NCBI RefSeq assembly: GCF_000196255.1
Contig: NC_006370.1
Span: 2,803,411 to 2,867,410 of the forward strand
Direction: 5' to 3'
DNA length: 64,000 bases
Origin: Photobacterium profundum SS9
Lineage (GTDB): Bacteria > Pseudomonadota > Gammaproteobacteria > Enterobacterales > Vibrionaceae
The notes under the pieces were generated by a model. The model ran no database searches, had not been told where the DNA came from, and saw only the letters and a program-made list of their open reading frames with translations. The translations under genes and the position numbers were made by a program. Shown here one piece after another: positions 15,077-25,114 of this stretch (the stretch's first letter is position 1; each line of letters starts with the position of its first letter).

Positions 15077-16612
15077 TTAACGCTTACTTAAACCATACTC
15101 ACGCAATTTATTTGCTACCGCAGTATGAGAGACACCTAAGCGTTTTGCTAACTTTCGCGTTGATGGATAACTACTGTAAAGATTAGACAATATACCTGAT
15201 TCATAACGTTTCATGATTTCATCCAGTGAGCCATTAAGTGTTTCGTCACTAATAATGCTGGTTGTTTCGTTCTCTGGCAGTTGAACATCATCAATCGTAA
15301 TTTCAGACCCTTCAACTTGTGTCATCGCACGGAATAATACGTTACGTAATTGCCTAATATTACCCGGCCATGCGTACTGACTAAGGTACTGCGAAAGCTT
15401 ATCTGAAATTTTAGGTTTAGCTTGCTGCAATTCTTGGGCAAATTGCGCTAAGAATAACTCAGCAAGTGGCACAATATCAGCAGTACGTTCACGTAATGGT
15501 GGCACAACAAGGGCCAACACATTTAAGCGATAATACAGGTCTTCACGGAATTCACCCGCAGCAATAAGATCCGGTAACTTTTTCTGAGTCGAGCAAATGA
15601 CGCGTACATCTACTTTAATTTCTTCTTCTTCTCCTACGCGACGGAAAGTCCCATCCTGTAAGAATCGAAGTAATTTTATTTGTAAATGTGCTGACATTTC
15701 ACCGATTTCATATAGAAAAACAGTGCCACCAGCAGCTTGTTCGAAAATACCTTTTTTGCCTACTTCATTTGCGCCTCCCGAAAAACCAAATAATTCAGTT
15801 TCTGCTGCATTATCTGGCATTGAGACACAGTTCACGACAAGAAATGGTTGCTCACGACGAATAGAACGTTGGTGGCAAGCTCGCGCCAACATTTCTTTTC
15901 CTGTTCCTGTTTCACCTTGAATCAGTAAAGGTGCATCGAGTAATGCGAGTTTCTTTGCTTGAACCAACAGGTGCTTAAAACGTGAAGATTGACCGACTAG
16001 ATGTTCAAAGCCGTTATCACCACTAATTTCACGCATCGCAATCGGCATTTTTGCTTCAGATAATGATTTGAGTAAAATCACGGCACTCACCATGACAGAC
16101 TCTTCATTCTCGTTAGTCACATAGACAGGCATAACGTCCATCAGGTAGTCTAAACCCGCAATGACGACCATTTCACTACGCTTATTTGCACCTTCTTTTT
16201 CGACCCATCGAGTGTAATTAAAGCCAAGAAGAATTTGAATATACTCCCCTAAAACATCAGTACTCACGTTGCTCATTAATTGCTCTGCAGCTTCATTAAT
16301 CAGGTCAACTTTACCACTGAGATTTATAGAGAAAAATGGATCGGGCAGCGTTTGCAGTAGGGCTTTTAGCTCTTTATGTTCTCGTTCACTCGGCATGAAC
16401 TGAATTTTTCGTACATCTGTAACACCGTCTAACTGACGAATTTGCGACATAAGCTGGCTAAATTGTTCAAATTCAATTTCAGGACAATTGAGATAAATAA
16501 TACCAATGCGATCAATTTCAATTCCCCTGAGATTAATTTCTTGGCTGGCAAGAATATCCAGCAGCTCTCGGGTCATTCCTAGTCGATCTTCACAAAAGAC
16601 CTGTAGCCTCAT
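15077..16612 (-). CDS. tyrR: Aromatic amino acid regulator TyrR
   Basis: Regulator of aromatic amino acid synthesis and transport. 511 residues: N-terminal ACT domain (MRLQVFCEDRLGMTRELLDI), PAS domain (LLQTLPDPFFSINLSGKVDLI), AAA+ domain from about 205, and C-terminal helix-turn-helix (STRKLAKRLGVSHTAVANKL). Walker A GETGTGKE is intact. The sigma-54 contact GAFTGA is absent, reading GFSGGANEVG, as expected for TyrR. Oddly the Walker B Asp is replaced by Tyr (VFLYEIGEMS instead of FLDEIGEM), which should weaken ATP hydrolysis. Its promoter carries an 18-bp TyrR-type box, so it is probably autoregulated. Confidence 0.95.
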   Translation of the reverse strand: MRLQVFCEDRLGMTRELLDILASQEINLRGIEIDRIGIIYLNCPEIEFEQFSQLMSQIRQLDGVTDVRKIQFMPSEREHKELKALLQTLPDPFFSINLSGKVDLINEAAEQLMSNVSTDVLGEYIQILLGFNYTRWVEKEGANKRSEMVVIAGLDYLMDVMPVYVTNENEESVMVSAVILLKSLSEAKMPIAMREISGDNGFEHLVGQSSRFKHLLVQAKKLALLDAPLLIQGETGTGKEMLARACHQRSIRREQPFLVVNCVSMPDNAAETELFGFSGGANEVGKKGIFEQAAGGTVFLYEIGEMSAHLQIKLLRFLQDGTFRRVGEEEEIKVDVRVICSTQKKLPDLIAAGEFREDLYYRLNVLALVVPPLRERTADIVPLAELFLAQFAQELQQAKPKISDKLSQYLSQYAWPGNIRQLRNVLFRAMTQVEGSEITIDDVQLPENETTSIISDETLNGSLDEIMKRYESGILSNLYSSYPSTRKLAKRLGVSHTAVANKLREYGLSKR

Positions 16613-16693
16613 ATCGTGCGCCTTATGATATAAACGTCGCTTTACTTCAGCGGAATTACGCTTTCAATTAACATTATGATGATTCGTTTAATG

Positions 16694-16711
16694 TGTCAGG
16701 AATAGTTGACA
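16694..16711. promoter_or_regulatory. TyrR box upstream of tyrR
   Basis: TGTCAGGAATAGTTGACA fits TGTAAA-N6-TTTACA at 9 of 12 defined positions and keeps the key G and C 14 bases apart. It sits 82 bp before the tyrR start. With one more base on each side it is the inverted repeat GTGTCA-N8-TGACAC. Autoregulation is inferred. Confidence 0.55.
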
Positions 16712-16857
16712 CTTATGAAGTGTGCGACGAAGCGGAAAATGAGTCAAGTCACTGATGTAGTATGATGAGAGATTAGTCGACTATAAATTCAACTTATAGC
16801 CGAATAAGCGAATAATTACCATTAAAAACACAATTATCTCATTGTTATTTATTATAA

Positions 16858-17904
16858 TTAATTATTTTTCGAGCTTTCATTTTTATGCGTTAACTTCAGC
16901 AATAAATCACGTCGTATTTCACTCAGTTTGGGCTGCTGATCGGGTTGCCACGGTAATGGTCGCATTAATGTAATCGCTTTAAGCCCCAATCGCCCCGTCA
17001 GTAAACCTACACCCACACCTTGAGCAACACGGGTTGACACTCGACCCGCTAAATCCATCGATAGCATATCCATTCCCGTATCAGCGATAACTTCCGTTGC
17101 CCCTGCAAAAGCCATATTGGCTAGTACTAATTTGACTAATTTAATGCGAGACCAATACCCCAGCTCAACCCCGTAGACGACAGAGACTTGCTCAATCAAT
17201 TTGAAGTTCCGCCATGCCACCAGCAACATGTCTGCCACCGCTAGCGGACTCATTGCGACCATTACGGCAGCTTCACTCGAATACTTAGCCACCAGCTGAC
17301 GTGATAACCGGTCTTGATGGCTGAGTACCATTTGGTCATACAATTCGAGTACTTCCCGGTCGTTGTGCGTAGCCGCTAAAGACTGCACCCACCGATCATA
17401 ACCTGCATGTTCATCACGGATATCACTGAGCTTAGCCAGCTTCATACAAAAAGCTTTACCCTGCCCAATGCCGTCTGCATCGAGCAACACTTGTGCTTGC
17501 TCACGCTCTGTCTGACGTTGCTTTAAACGGCGAAGTTTAAATAATTCACGCCCAAGTGCTGTTATTCCCATTGTCGCAATACCTGCAACAATAACGCTCC
17601 AACCTAATGCTAACCAATCGCCAGTTTGATACGCAGAAACAACATAATCCACCGTTTGCCAACCCGTCATCGCCGCGCCAGCGATCAATAAACCTTTAAA
17701 CCAGCTCGAACGTTTCTTCGTTTTACTCGCCAAAGTATGAGAAAGCTGCTCTTCTATATCATCATCAGCTTTCACTTCTGGCAAAAAAGTATTGCTCTCT
17801 GCGAATTGCACTTGAGCCGTCAATTCTGCATCTGAATCTGTTGGTTTTGCTTCATCAAATACGATTTTTGTTTTGAATGCTTTATTTTGAAAAGATTCAC
17901 TCAT
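16858..17904 (-). CDS. ycjF: YcjF-family inner membrane protein (DUF697)
   Basis: 348 residues. The hydrophilic N-terminus (about 80 aa) is followed by two transmembrane segments near 70-115 (WFKGLLIAGAAMTGW, LGWSVIVAGIATMGITALG), then a DUF697-type region with hydrophobic stretches (AAVMVAMSPLAVADMLLVAW, GLLTGRLGLKAITLMRPLPW). Function unknown; the pair ycjX-ycjF is tied to the phage shock regulon in enterobacteria. Its start overlaps the ycjX stop by 4 bp (ATGA), showing translational coupling. The 3' end is close to the tyrR promoter. Confidence 0.88.
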   Translation of the reverse strand: MSESFQNKAFKTKIVFDEAKPTDSDAELTAQVQFAESNTFLPEVKADDDIEEQLSHTLASKTKKRSSWFKGLLIAGAAMTGWQTVDYVVSAYQTGDWLALGWSVIVAGIATMGITALGRELFKLRRLKQRQTEREQAQVLLDADGIGQGKAFCMKLAKLSDIRDEHAGYDRWVQSLAATHNDREVLELYDQMVLSHQDRLSRQLVAKYSSEAAVMVAMSPLAVADMLLVAWRNFKLIEQVSVVYGVELGYWSRIKLVKLVLANMAFAGATEVIADTGMDMLSMDLAGRVSTRVAQGVGVGLLTGRLGLKAITLMRPLPWQPDQQPKLSEIRRDLLLKLTHKNESSKNN

Positions 17905-19298
17905 TTCAATTTATCTCCTAGCAAATACTGAAGCGCTTTATCCATACGGATGTGAGGCAATGGTTCATCGCTTTGTTGGGCTAATGGACGGAAATTCACA
18001 AAATCAAAACCATTATTTTGCCAAAAGCTCTCGTTAGGTAATCGACGGGGGACTTCGCCAGGAAATATTGTTTGGGACTCCCCTTCAAGATTACACCCAC
18101 GTAAAGCAGGCACTTGTGACCCTTGATGAGCGACAAAGCCTGGCTCTGTTGCTTGAATAGATGCCAAGCTAACGCAATCCATTTTAATGCCCTCAAACGA
18201 TGCCGTTTGCCACGCTTCATTCACCAACTGCTGCAATAAACTTACTAAATTCGGATGTTGCTCTGGCGTCACATGATCTGATTTTGTTGCTGCAAATAAT
18301 ACTTTATCAATACGCGGTGAAAACAATCGACGTAATAACGAACTACGGCCGTATTTAAAGCTTTGCATTAACTGATCCAGCGCTTGGCGCATATCGTTAA
18401 ATGACTCGGTTCCTGCATTCAATGGCTGTAAACAATCGACCAATATGATCTGACGATCAAACTTTGAAAAGTGATCTCGATAAAACGCTTTTACAACATG
18501 CTGCTGATAGTATTTATATCGGCTCTTCAGCATACCGATGTTACTGTGTTCATCTGCTTGTTGAAGTTGTTGTTCGGTATAGTTGTGATCCCAAATCATA
18601 GGGAAAAACTGCAATACCGGCGCCCCTGCTAACTCGCCAGGTAATACAAAACGCCCAGGTTGAACCCAATGTAATCCGCCTTCAGCCTTGCATTTATACA
18701 AGTAATCGGTAAATGCTGCCGAAATACGTTCAATTAAGACTTCATCAGCAGGTGCAAAGGGGTCGAATGTTTCTCCTATTGCCATCCATTCTTGTGCTAA
18801 TTCCAGTCGTTTACCTTTTAATACCTTTGTCTGCTGTTTAGACCACGCCATGAAATCCAGATCAAGCAAAGGTAAATCAAGTAACCACTCACCCGGATAA
18901 TCCACAATATCAAGATATAAAGTGGCGGTTTCTTGAAACAGTTTCATCGGGCCTTTCTGCGGTTTATAACGTAACGCTAATCGTGTTTGGCTAACATCAC
19001 GAGTCGGTTCCGGCCATGCTGGTGGTGAAGATAACAATGATCCCATGCTTTCATCATAGCCAAATTTTGGTACATGCATATCACGTTGAGGTACTCGCTT
19101 AGCCCCCAGTAAATTACCATCGCGTACAGCCGTAAAAAGAGGCAGACGTGGATTGGTGCTGACATGCAGTAACTGATTGATCAATGAAGTAATAAATGCG
19201 GTTTTACCCGACCGAGATAATCCCGTTACCGCTAAACGCACGTGACGATCTAAACTACGATTTACCAGTTTATTTAACTCATTACCAATACGATTCAT
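17901..19298 (-). CDS. ycjX: YcjX-family GTPase-like protein
   Basis: P-loop protein of the DUF463 family, close to E. coli YcjX (465 aa). Walker A is GLSRSGKTAF; LYLDIVDYPGEWLLDLPLL resembles a G3 region, FAATKSDHV resembles a G4-type motif, and the C-terminus PHIRMDKALQYLLGDKLK is typical. I chose ATG 19298 (MNRIGNELNKLV, 465 aa) because it matches the family start and has AAGG upstream; ATG 19337 would add 13 residues with no ribosome site. Coupled to ycjF. Role in envelope stress is inferred from its place between tyrR and psp. Confidence 0.9.
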   Translation of the reverse strand: MNRIGNELNKLVNRSLDRHVRLAVTGLSRSGKTAFITSLINQLLHVSTNPRLPLFTAVRDGNLLGAKRVPQRDMHVPKFGYDESMGSLLSSPPAWPEPTRDVSQTRLALRYKPQKGPMKLFQETATLYLDIVDYPGEWLLDLPLLDLDFMAWSKQQTKVLKGKRLELAQEWMAIGETFDPFAPADEVLIERISAAFTDYLYKCKAEGGLHWVQPGRFVLPGELAGAPVLQFFPMIWDHNYTEQQLQQADEHSNIGMLKSRYKYYQQHVVKAFYRDHFSKFDRQIILVDCLQPLNAGTESFNDMRQALDQLMQSFKYGRSSLLRRLFSPRIDKVLFAATKSDHVTPEQHPNLVSLLQQLVNEAWQTASFEGIKMDCVSLASIQATEPGFVAHQGSQVPALRGCNLEGESQTIFPGEVPRRLPNESFWQNNGFDFVNFRPLAQQSDEPLPHIRMDKALQYLLGDKLK

Positions 19299-19473
19299 AT
19301 CATGCCTTATTTTTTTTATTCTGGAGATAGCATACACAAAGTAAAATTAACTGATGATGAACATTACTCATTATTTATACCAATTTAGTACAACTACCAT
19401 CAGCTTAGTGCTATTAACCATCAACGAAAAAGCAGGCCTAAGCCTGCTCATTGTAACTAGTGAGATGTACACA

Positions 19474-19740
19474 TATACCCAAGTAACCTCAAGACGCTAG
19501 GTTCAGCGAGAATTGCTTGGCTCTCAGGTGAGGCAACGATTTGATGATCTAGTCATTCTAAATCAAAAATTGTTAACAAAGCCTGAGAGCCAAGCAAACT
19601 CGCCCTTTGGGAGTCCGGCATTGGCTCAATTTCATCGTCAAATGACTTGAAGATAGCCCACTATTTCACAGCGTCATTTTCCTCGAATTAGAGTCAATGA
19701 CGAGACTCTGAAACCTGCATCTTGAAGTCACTTGGGTATA
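19474..19740. repeat. Foldback repeat copy E, 267 bp
   Basis: Ends TATACCCAAGTAACCTCAAG / CTTGAAGTCACTTGGGTATA. Inside are a second inverted pair, TTGCTTGGCTCTCAGG with CCTGAGAGCCAAGCAA, and the family strings GCGAGAAT and CTCGCCCTTTGGGAG. Its core differs from copies D and H. It lies in the gap between ycjX and pspC, which in enterobacteria are close. Confidence 0.85.
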
Positions 19741-19746
19741 TAAGCT

Positions 19747-20133
19747 TTATAGATTCTTAAACTCACGATCAACGTTGAATGCGGAAGATGTGACATAAGC
19801 TTCCATTTTACGTAAATTGCCTTCCATACCATTTAATTCAGATTCTACATTTCGTAAAATCTGCTCTGCAGGTTGCCCCGCTTGCCATGGCTTTTGTTTC
19901 ACATTATGTTCTTTATATGTCGTTTGTTGCTGTGTACGTTCTTCCGGCATTTTATCAAGTATTAAACACGCCGCGATATACGCCAATGTCACAAAAAAGC
20001 CAACGCCGAGTAAAAATGCCGATACCGCAAGAATTCGGACAAGCCAAATTTCCATACCAAAGTATTCTGCGATACCCGCACACACCCCACCCAATTTTCC
20101 ATTTTTTGTATCACGGTATAAGATTTTACTCAT
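19747..20133 (-). CDS. pspC: Phage shock protein C
   Basis: Inner-membrane component of the phage shock response; with PspB it relays membrane stress to PspA. 128 residues. The N-terminal PspC domain (YRDTKNGKLGGVCAGIAEYFG, then a transmembrane helix around VRILAVSAFLLGVGFFVTLA) is followed by a C-terminal helical tail (EQILRNVESELNGMEGNLRKME) likely to form a coiled coil. It starts within the pspB stop (TAATG), so the two are translationally coupled. Last gene of pspABC here; no pspD or pspE follows. Confidence 0.95.
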   Translation of the reverse strand: MSKILYRDTKNGKLGGVCAGIAEYFGMEIWLVRILAVSAFLLGVGFFVTLAYIAACLILDKMPEERTQQQTTYKEHNVKQKPWQAGQPAEQILRNVESELNGMEGNLRKMEAYVTSSAFNVDREFKNL

Positions 20134-20360
20134 TACTTATGCCTCCATTGGGGAGCTTCAGCATCAAGGATGCGCTCAAGCGTTGAAATACGATCTTGCA
20201 TTTGTTCTGCGCGGACCGCTAACGCTTGCAATTGTTCATGCTCCTCACCAGATAATCCCTGGCTCGCATGACGCTTACTGCGGTAATGAAGAATCAACCA
20301 TAACGGTGCAACAATAACTAAAAACACCATTAACGGACCAACAATAAAACCCATAGACAT
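20133..20360 (-). CDS. pspB: Phage shock protein B
   Basis: 75 residues: one N-terminal membrane helix (GFIVGPLMVFLVIVAPLWLILHY) and a leucine-rich coiled-coil (LQALAVRAEQMQDRISTLERILD), the standard PspB layout. With PspC it senses membrane stress and binds PspA, releasing PspF. It sits between pspA and pspC, and its stop overlaps the pspC start. A GGAGAG ribosome site precedes ATG 20360. Confidence 0.95.
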   Translation of the reverse strand: MSMGFIVGPLMVFLVIVAPLWLILHYRSKRHASQGLSGEEHEQLQALAVRAEQMQDRISTLERILDAEAPQWRHK

Positions 20361-20464
20361 TCGTTTCTCTCCTTTCCGCGCAGAATCGACGTTGTTCCAA
20401 AATAATCAGAGTAGATGATATTCATCAAGATAAGTACCTGATTATTAACTTATCCAGAATGATA

Positions 20465-21130
20465 TTACTCTTTATCTTTAATGTTCGCTTTCATTCTAGC
20501 CAACTCTTGTTCAATGCTGTCTTGAGCCTGAAGATTCGCAAATTCATCTTCTAAGTTCTTACCACGACCAAGGTTGTAACTGTCAGCTTCTGCTTCCATC
20601 TCATCGATACGTCGTTCGTATTGCTCGAATTTTGATAGTGCTTCATCGACTTTACCAGTATCAAGTTGGCGACGAACATCACGACGATTACCTGCAGCTT
20701 TATGTCGAAGAACCAGTGATTGCTGACGAGCACGTGTCTCTTGCAGCTTTCTTTCTAGCTCTGCAACTTCAGAGCTTAGTTTATCAATCGTTTCTTCAAC
20801 TAACTTGAACTCTTCATTCAGTGTTAGTGCTACATCACTTATTTTTTGCTTTTCAATTAACGCCGCACGAGCAAGATCTTCACGACCTTTCTGTAAAGCC
20901 AAGCTTGCTTTCTGCTGCCAATCATTTGATTGTGCTTCAATCGAATTAATACGACGTTGCAGTTCTTTCTTATCAGCTAATGCACGCGCTGATGAGGTAC
21001 GTACTTCAACTAACGTGTCTTCCATTTCCTGAATAATAAGGCGGATCAACTTTTGTGGATCTTCAGCCTTATCAAGCAGTGAGTTTACGTTTGCATTAAC
21101 AATGTCTGCAAAGCGAGAAAAAATACCCAT
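20465..21130 (-). CDS. pspA: Phage shock protein A
   Basis: 221 residues, close to the E. coli length of 222, almost entirely coiled coil (PspA/IM30 family, ESCRT-III-like). It begins [20 protein letters not shown], the amphipathic helix that binds stressed membranes, followed by [17 protein letters not shown]. PspA inhibits PspF in the resting cell and stabilises the inner membrane under stress. AAGGAG lies upstream of the start. First gene of pspABC, behind a clear sigma-54 promoter, and divergent from pspF. Confidence 0.97.
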   Translation of the reverse strand: MGIFSRFADIVNANVNSLLDKAEDPQKLIRLIIQEMEDTLVEVRTSSARALADKKELQRRINSIEAQSNDWQQKASLALQKGREDLARAALIEKQKISDVALTLNEEFKLVEETIDKLSSEVAELERKLQETRARQQSLVLRHKAAGNRRDVRRQLDTGKVDEALSKFEQYERRIDEMEAEADSYNLGRGKNLEDEFANLQAQDSIEQELARMKANIKDKE

Positions 21131-21204
21131 AATAAAAACTCCTTTATTAAACCTGCACGTAAGGCCGATTTATAATTAATAACTTAATGTCACATCAAAT
21201 ATAT

Positions 21205-21220
21205 ATCAAGTCGCGTGCCA
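21205..21220 (-). promoter_or_regulatory. Sigma-54 promoter of pspABC
   Basis: On the minus strand TGGCACGCGACTTGAT matches the -24/-12 consensus (TGGCACG-N4-TTGCA) except near the 3' end. It lies 75 bp before pspA, in the pspA-pspF gap, where PspF is expected to act. Confidence 0.88.
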
Positions 21221-21317
21221 ACTTTTTGTTCAATAAAAATCATACACTTAACTTTACAGTTCAATAAATAGACTGCTATGGTGTGGGGTAATACGCCAAT
21301 ATTTAGCGAGATTAACC

Positions 21318-22331
21318 ATGCACAATAAAGATAATTTAATCGGTGAATCAGAAGCGTTCCTTACTGTGCTTGATCAAGCATCTCGATTAGCATCACTGAA
21401 TCGTCCCATCCTTATTTTAGGTGAACGAGGTACAGGTAAAGAGCTGATAGCACAACGAATGCATTATTTATCTCGTCGTTGGGATCAGCCCTTAATAACC
21501 TTAAATTGTGCAGCACTTAGTGACGGTTTAATTGATTCAGAGCTATTTGGTCACGAAGCTGGCGCATTTACAGGCGCAAAAGGAAGGCATCAAGGGCGTT
21601 TTGAGCGAGCAGAAGATGGCACCTTGTTTCTTGATGAATTAGCCACGGCACCACTCGGGGTGCAAGAAAAATTACTTCGCGTCATTGAGTATGGGGAATA
21701 TGAACGTGTGGGTGGCAGTAAGACCTGCCAAGCTAACGTTCGTTTAATCTGTGCAACCAATGCAGACTTACCGCAGCTTGCCCAAGATGGTAAATTCCGG
21801 GCTGATTTACTCGATCGCCTTGCTTTTGATATTATTCATCTACCACCATTACGTGAACGCTTTAACGATATTCTTCCATTAGCTGAATACTATGCTGTAC
21901 GTATGTGTCAGGAATTAGGGTTTGGTTACTTTTCTGGTTTCACTCCACAAGCACGTGCCGCACTACTCGAGTACCACTGGCCAGGCAATATTCGTGAACT
22001 TAAAAATGTGGTTGAGCGCTCGGTGTTTCGTCATAGCCTTGAAGACGAACCTGTCGAGCACATTATTATTAACCCTTTTCATGCGCCTTGGCACAATAAG
22101 CAAGATCACACTCGCACAACAGAAGGTTCAACAAATGCTTTAGCTACTGACGTTATTTTTCCAATGGATTTACGTCAATGGCAACAAGATCAAGAAATAG
22201 AAATAATGCGTAACGCGCTGGAACAAGCCAAATTTAACCAAAGAAAAGCCGCTGAATTATTGGGTTTAAGCTACCATCAACTTAGAGGGCTATTACGTAA
22301 ATATCAGCTAGTCGGCAGTAACGAAGAGTAA
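21318..22331 (+). CDS. pspF: Phage shock operon activator PspF
   Basis: Sigma-54 enhancer-binding protein. 337 residues with no N-terminal sensor domain, as is typical, since PspA binding replaces it. Walker A is GERGTGKE, the sigma-54 contact GAFTGA is intact, Walker B is GTLFLDELA, and an arginine-finger region (FRADLLDRLAF) is present. The C-terminal helix-turn-helix (NQRKAAELLGLSYHQLRGLL) binds upstream sites. Divergent from pspA across 187 bp that hold the target promoter. Confidence 0.96.
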   Translation: MHNKDNLIGESEAFLTVLDQASRLASLNRPILILGERGTGKELIAQRMHYLSRRWDQPLITLNCAALSDGLIDSELFGHEAGAFTGAKGRHQGRFERAEDGTLFLDELATAPLGVQEKLLRVIEYGEYERVGGSKTCQANVRLICATNADLPQLAQDGKFRADLLDRLAFDIIHLPPLRERFNDILPLAEYYAVRMCQELGFGYFSGFTPQARAALLEYHWPGNIRELKNVVERSVFRHSLEDEPVEHIIINPFHAPWHNKQDHTRTTEGSTNALATDVIFPMDLRQWQQDQEIEIMRNALEQAKFNQRKAAELLGLSYHQLRGLLRKYQLVGSNEE

Positions 22332-22528
22332 TTTTTACTGAGCTGCATCTCTTGCGTTTTCTCTTGAGGTTGAGCAATTAATCTCCATAATTTCAGCAAA
22401 TCTAAAAGCATGGCTGTTATTTAAACAACATAACGTTAAGAAAAGGTGGATATCAAGGATGATTACTTGGTGGCTGTGATGGAAAATGTTAAATTTAACG
22501 ACTTGATTTCATTCGACGCCTTTACGAT

Positions 22529-24148
22529 ATGAGCGCATATACTCGCCTTTTGTTTGCTTGTTTTAGCCTAGTTAGCCTTATGGGTTGTTCTGAGCCACAA
22601 AAAGATACTGATATACGAAGCCGTGGTTTCATTTATTGTGGCCAAGACACACCCACAATATTCAATCCACAGTTAACAGACGGTGGGCTAACAACAGATA
22701 CCCTCGCCGCTCAAATATTTGATCGCTTATTAGTGCTCGATCCTGTTAGCCACCAACCGCTACCAGGATTAGCTCGTAGCTGGTCGATTAGTGACGACGG
22801 ACTTGAATACACACTTGCGCTACGCAAAGGCATTGAGTTCCAGAATACGGATTGGTTCACCCCAACTCGTCAGTTAAATGTTCAAGATGTTATTTTCAGT
22901 TTTAAGCGTGTTATTGACCCTAGTCACCCATTCTTTAACATCTCTGGTGGCCGTTATCCTTGGTTTGAAAGTTTAGCTTTTGATAAATTAATCAATGATA
23001 TTGTCGCGATTGATTCCCATACCGTTAAATTTATTTTAAGCCGCCCTGATAACTCTTTTCTATCGAACCTGGCCACAAGCTATGCGGTCATTTATTCACA
23101 AGAATACGGACAACAGCTTCTTCAGGCCGGTCAGCTAAACCAGCTCGATATGAAACCTATCGGAACAGGGCCTTTTTATTTAGACCAGTACATACCTAAC
23201 GATCTCATTCGTTTGAAACGTCACTGGGGCTATTGGCAAGGAGCTGCACCAATGGATCAAATGGTGTTCGATATATCATCACGCGGCACAGGTTCACTGG
23301 CTAAACTATTAAGTCACGAATGTGATGTACTCTCATCACCGATTGCCAGCCAACTATCCGTCATTTCTGATAATTCAGAGTTTGAATTAATGGCGCAAAC
23401 GGGCATGAATGTATCATTTCTAGCACTCAATAATAACAAGCCTATCTTGCAAGATATTCGCGTACGTAAAGCCATTAGCTTTGCCATTAATCGCGATAAT
23501 TTACTGGATTCGGTGTATTACGGTACAGGCACCAAAGCAAAAAGCATGTTGCCACCTATGTCATGGGCCTATAATCACAAGAGCCAAGCATTGGATTTCG
23601 ATCCTGAAGAAGCCATTAGATTATTAAAAGAAGCTGGATATGATAATAAATTAACATTATCGATGTGGGTTCCCACTGAACCTCGTCCCTATAATCCGAG
23701 CCCTCGAAAAACAGCAGAGCTGATTCAAGCTAATCTACAAGCCATTGGTATTCAGGTGACGATGTCACATCAAGATAAGCTTGATCGTATCAGCATGGGT
23801 GAAGCAACCTCTTTTGACCTTATCTTAGCGGGGTGGATTGCAGATAACGGCGACCCAGATAACTTCCTACGCCCCTTATTATCGTGCAATGCCAAGCAAG
23901 TAGGGCTTAACATTGCCAATTGGTGTAATCTAGATTTTGATAATTTACTCGAGCTTGCTTTACGTACCAGTAGGCTTGATCAACGCTTAAATTATTATCA
24001 TCGTGCGCAAAATATTTTAGATCAACAAGTGCCATTAATTCCATTAGCGCATGGCGTGCACTTTCAGGTTCACCATAAATCATTAGGTGGATTACAGATG
24101 AGTCCTTTCGGTACTCGCTCATTTTCCAGTGTTTATCGAAGCGAGTAA
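22529..24148 (+). CDS. sapA: Peptide ABC transporter substrate-binding lipoprotein SapA
   Basis: Periplasmic binding protein of the Sap system, which in enterobacteria and Haemophilus takes up antimicrobial peptides or heme. 539 residues (E. coli 547). The N-terminus MSAYTRLLFACFSLVSLMGC ends in a lipobox, so it is probably a lipoprotein, whereas E. coli SapA is soluble. The SBP_bac_5 fold is clear (FDRLLVLDP, LAEYTLALRKG-like strand, GTGPFYLDQYIPNDLIRLKRH). The ribosome site is weak. First of five tightly packed genes; sapB begins 3 bp after the stop. Confidence 0.93.
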   Translation: MSAYTRLLFACFSLVSLMGCSEPQKDTDIRSRGFIYCGQDTPTIFNPQLTDGGLTTDTLAAQIFDRLLVLDPVSHQPLPGLARSWSISDDGLEYTLALRKGIEFQNTDWFTPTRQLNVQDVIFSFKRVIDPSHPFFNISGGRYPWFESLAFDKLINDIVAIDSHTVKFILSRPDNSFLSNLATSYAVIYSQEYGQQLLQAGQLNQLDMKPIGTGPFYLDQYIPNDLIRLKRHWGYWQGAAPMDQMVFDISSRGTGSLAKLLSHECDVLSSPIASQLSVISDNSEFELMAQTGMNVSFLALNNNKPILQDIRVRKAISFAINRDNLLDSVYYGTGTKAKSMLPPMSWAYNHKSQALDFDPEEAIRLLKEAGYDNKLTLSMWVPTEPRPYNPSPRKTAELIQANLQAIGIQVTMSHQDKLDRISMGEATSFDLILAGWIADNGDPDNFLRPLLSCNAKQVGLNIANWCNLDFDNLLELALRTSRLDQRLNYYHRAQNILDQQVPLIPLAHGVHFQVHHKSLGGLQMSPFGTRSFSSVYRSE

Positions 24149-24151
24149 AAT

Positions 24152-25114
24152 ATGCTTATATATACCATTCGCCGATTAAATCTTTTCATCATCACTCTCG
24201 CTATTTTGACGATGATTGGTTTTAGCATTCTACGCTTAGACGAAGCATCAGCATGGAGCAGCCAACCATTTTGGAGTGGCTGGTTAAGCTACATTGAAGG
24301 ATTAGCGCTGGGCAACCTCGGGCTTAATCAAAGTGGTGAACCCATTTTACATGAAGTTATGATGGTGTTTCCTGCTACGTTAGAACTGTGTTTTTTCGCA
24401 TTTATATTATCGCTATTTGTCGGTATACCACTGGGCACGATCGCAGGGGTAAGGCGTGGGCGATTTATTGATACCCTCATATCGTCAGTCACCATCGTAG
24501 GGTATTCCATTCCTTTATTTTGGCTAGCGATGCTGTTAATTTTAATGTTTTCACTCAACCTTGGTTGGCTACCCGTTGCTGGTCGCTACAGCCTGTTGTA
24601 TGAAATCGATCACGTTACTGGGGTGGCGATCATTGATGTTTTATTATCGGATAAACCTTACCGTTCAGAAGCGCTAGCAGATGTTATTAGACACCTTGTT
24701 TTACCCACACTGGTACTGGCTACGGCACCAACAACGGAAGTGATACGGCTAACGCGTGCCTCGTTCGCTGAAGTCATGACACAAAACTATATCAAGGTTG
24801 CGCAAACCAAAGGCTTATCAATGTTTGAAATTGTCAGACGCCACGGAATGAAAAACGCGATACCACCGATTATTCCAAAGTTGGGTATGCAATTTTCAAC
24901 CATGATGACATTTGCAATGCTTACAGAATCAATTTTTAATTGGCCGGGCATTGGTCGTTGGTTATTAAACGCGATTGCAGAACAAAATTATGTAGCAATT
25001 CAAGCGGGTGTAATTACAGTGGCGAGCTTTATATTATTGGCCAATATATTGTCAGATCTTGCTGGTGCAGCTGTGAATCCGCTTGTAAGGAAAGAATGGT
25101 ATGCTATCAAATAA
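24152..25114 (+). CDS. sapB: Sap ABC transporter permease SapB
   Basis: 320 residues, inner-membrane permease of the oligopeptide (DppB/OppB) type. An N-terminal membrane helix is followed by a short periplasmic region and five more helices. The EAA-loop typical of permeases is visible near VAQTKGLSMFEIVRRHGMKNAIPPIIPKLG. It pairs with SapC; its 3' end overlaps sapC by 14 bp, so the genes are translationally coupled. Confidence 0.94.
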   Translation: MLIYTIRRLNLFIITLAILTMIGFSILRLDEASAWSSQPFWSGWLSYIEGLALGNLGLNQSGEPILHEVMMVFPATLELCFFAFILSLFVGIPLGTIAGVRRGRFIDTLISSVTIVGYSIPLFWLAMLLILMFSLNLGWLPVAGRYSLLYEIDHVTGVAIIDVLLSDKPYRSEALADVIRHLVLPTLVLATAPTTEVIRLTRASFAEVMTQNYIKVAQTKGLSMFEIVRRHGMKNAIPPIIPKLGMQFSTMMTFAMLTESIFNWPGIGRWLLNAIAEQNYVAIQAGVITVASFILLANILSDLAGAAVNPLVRKEWYAIK

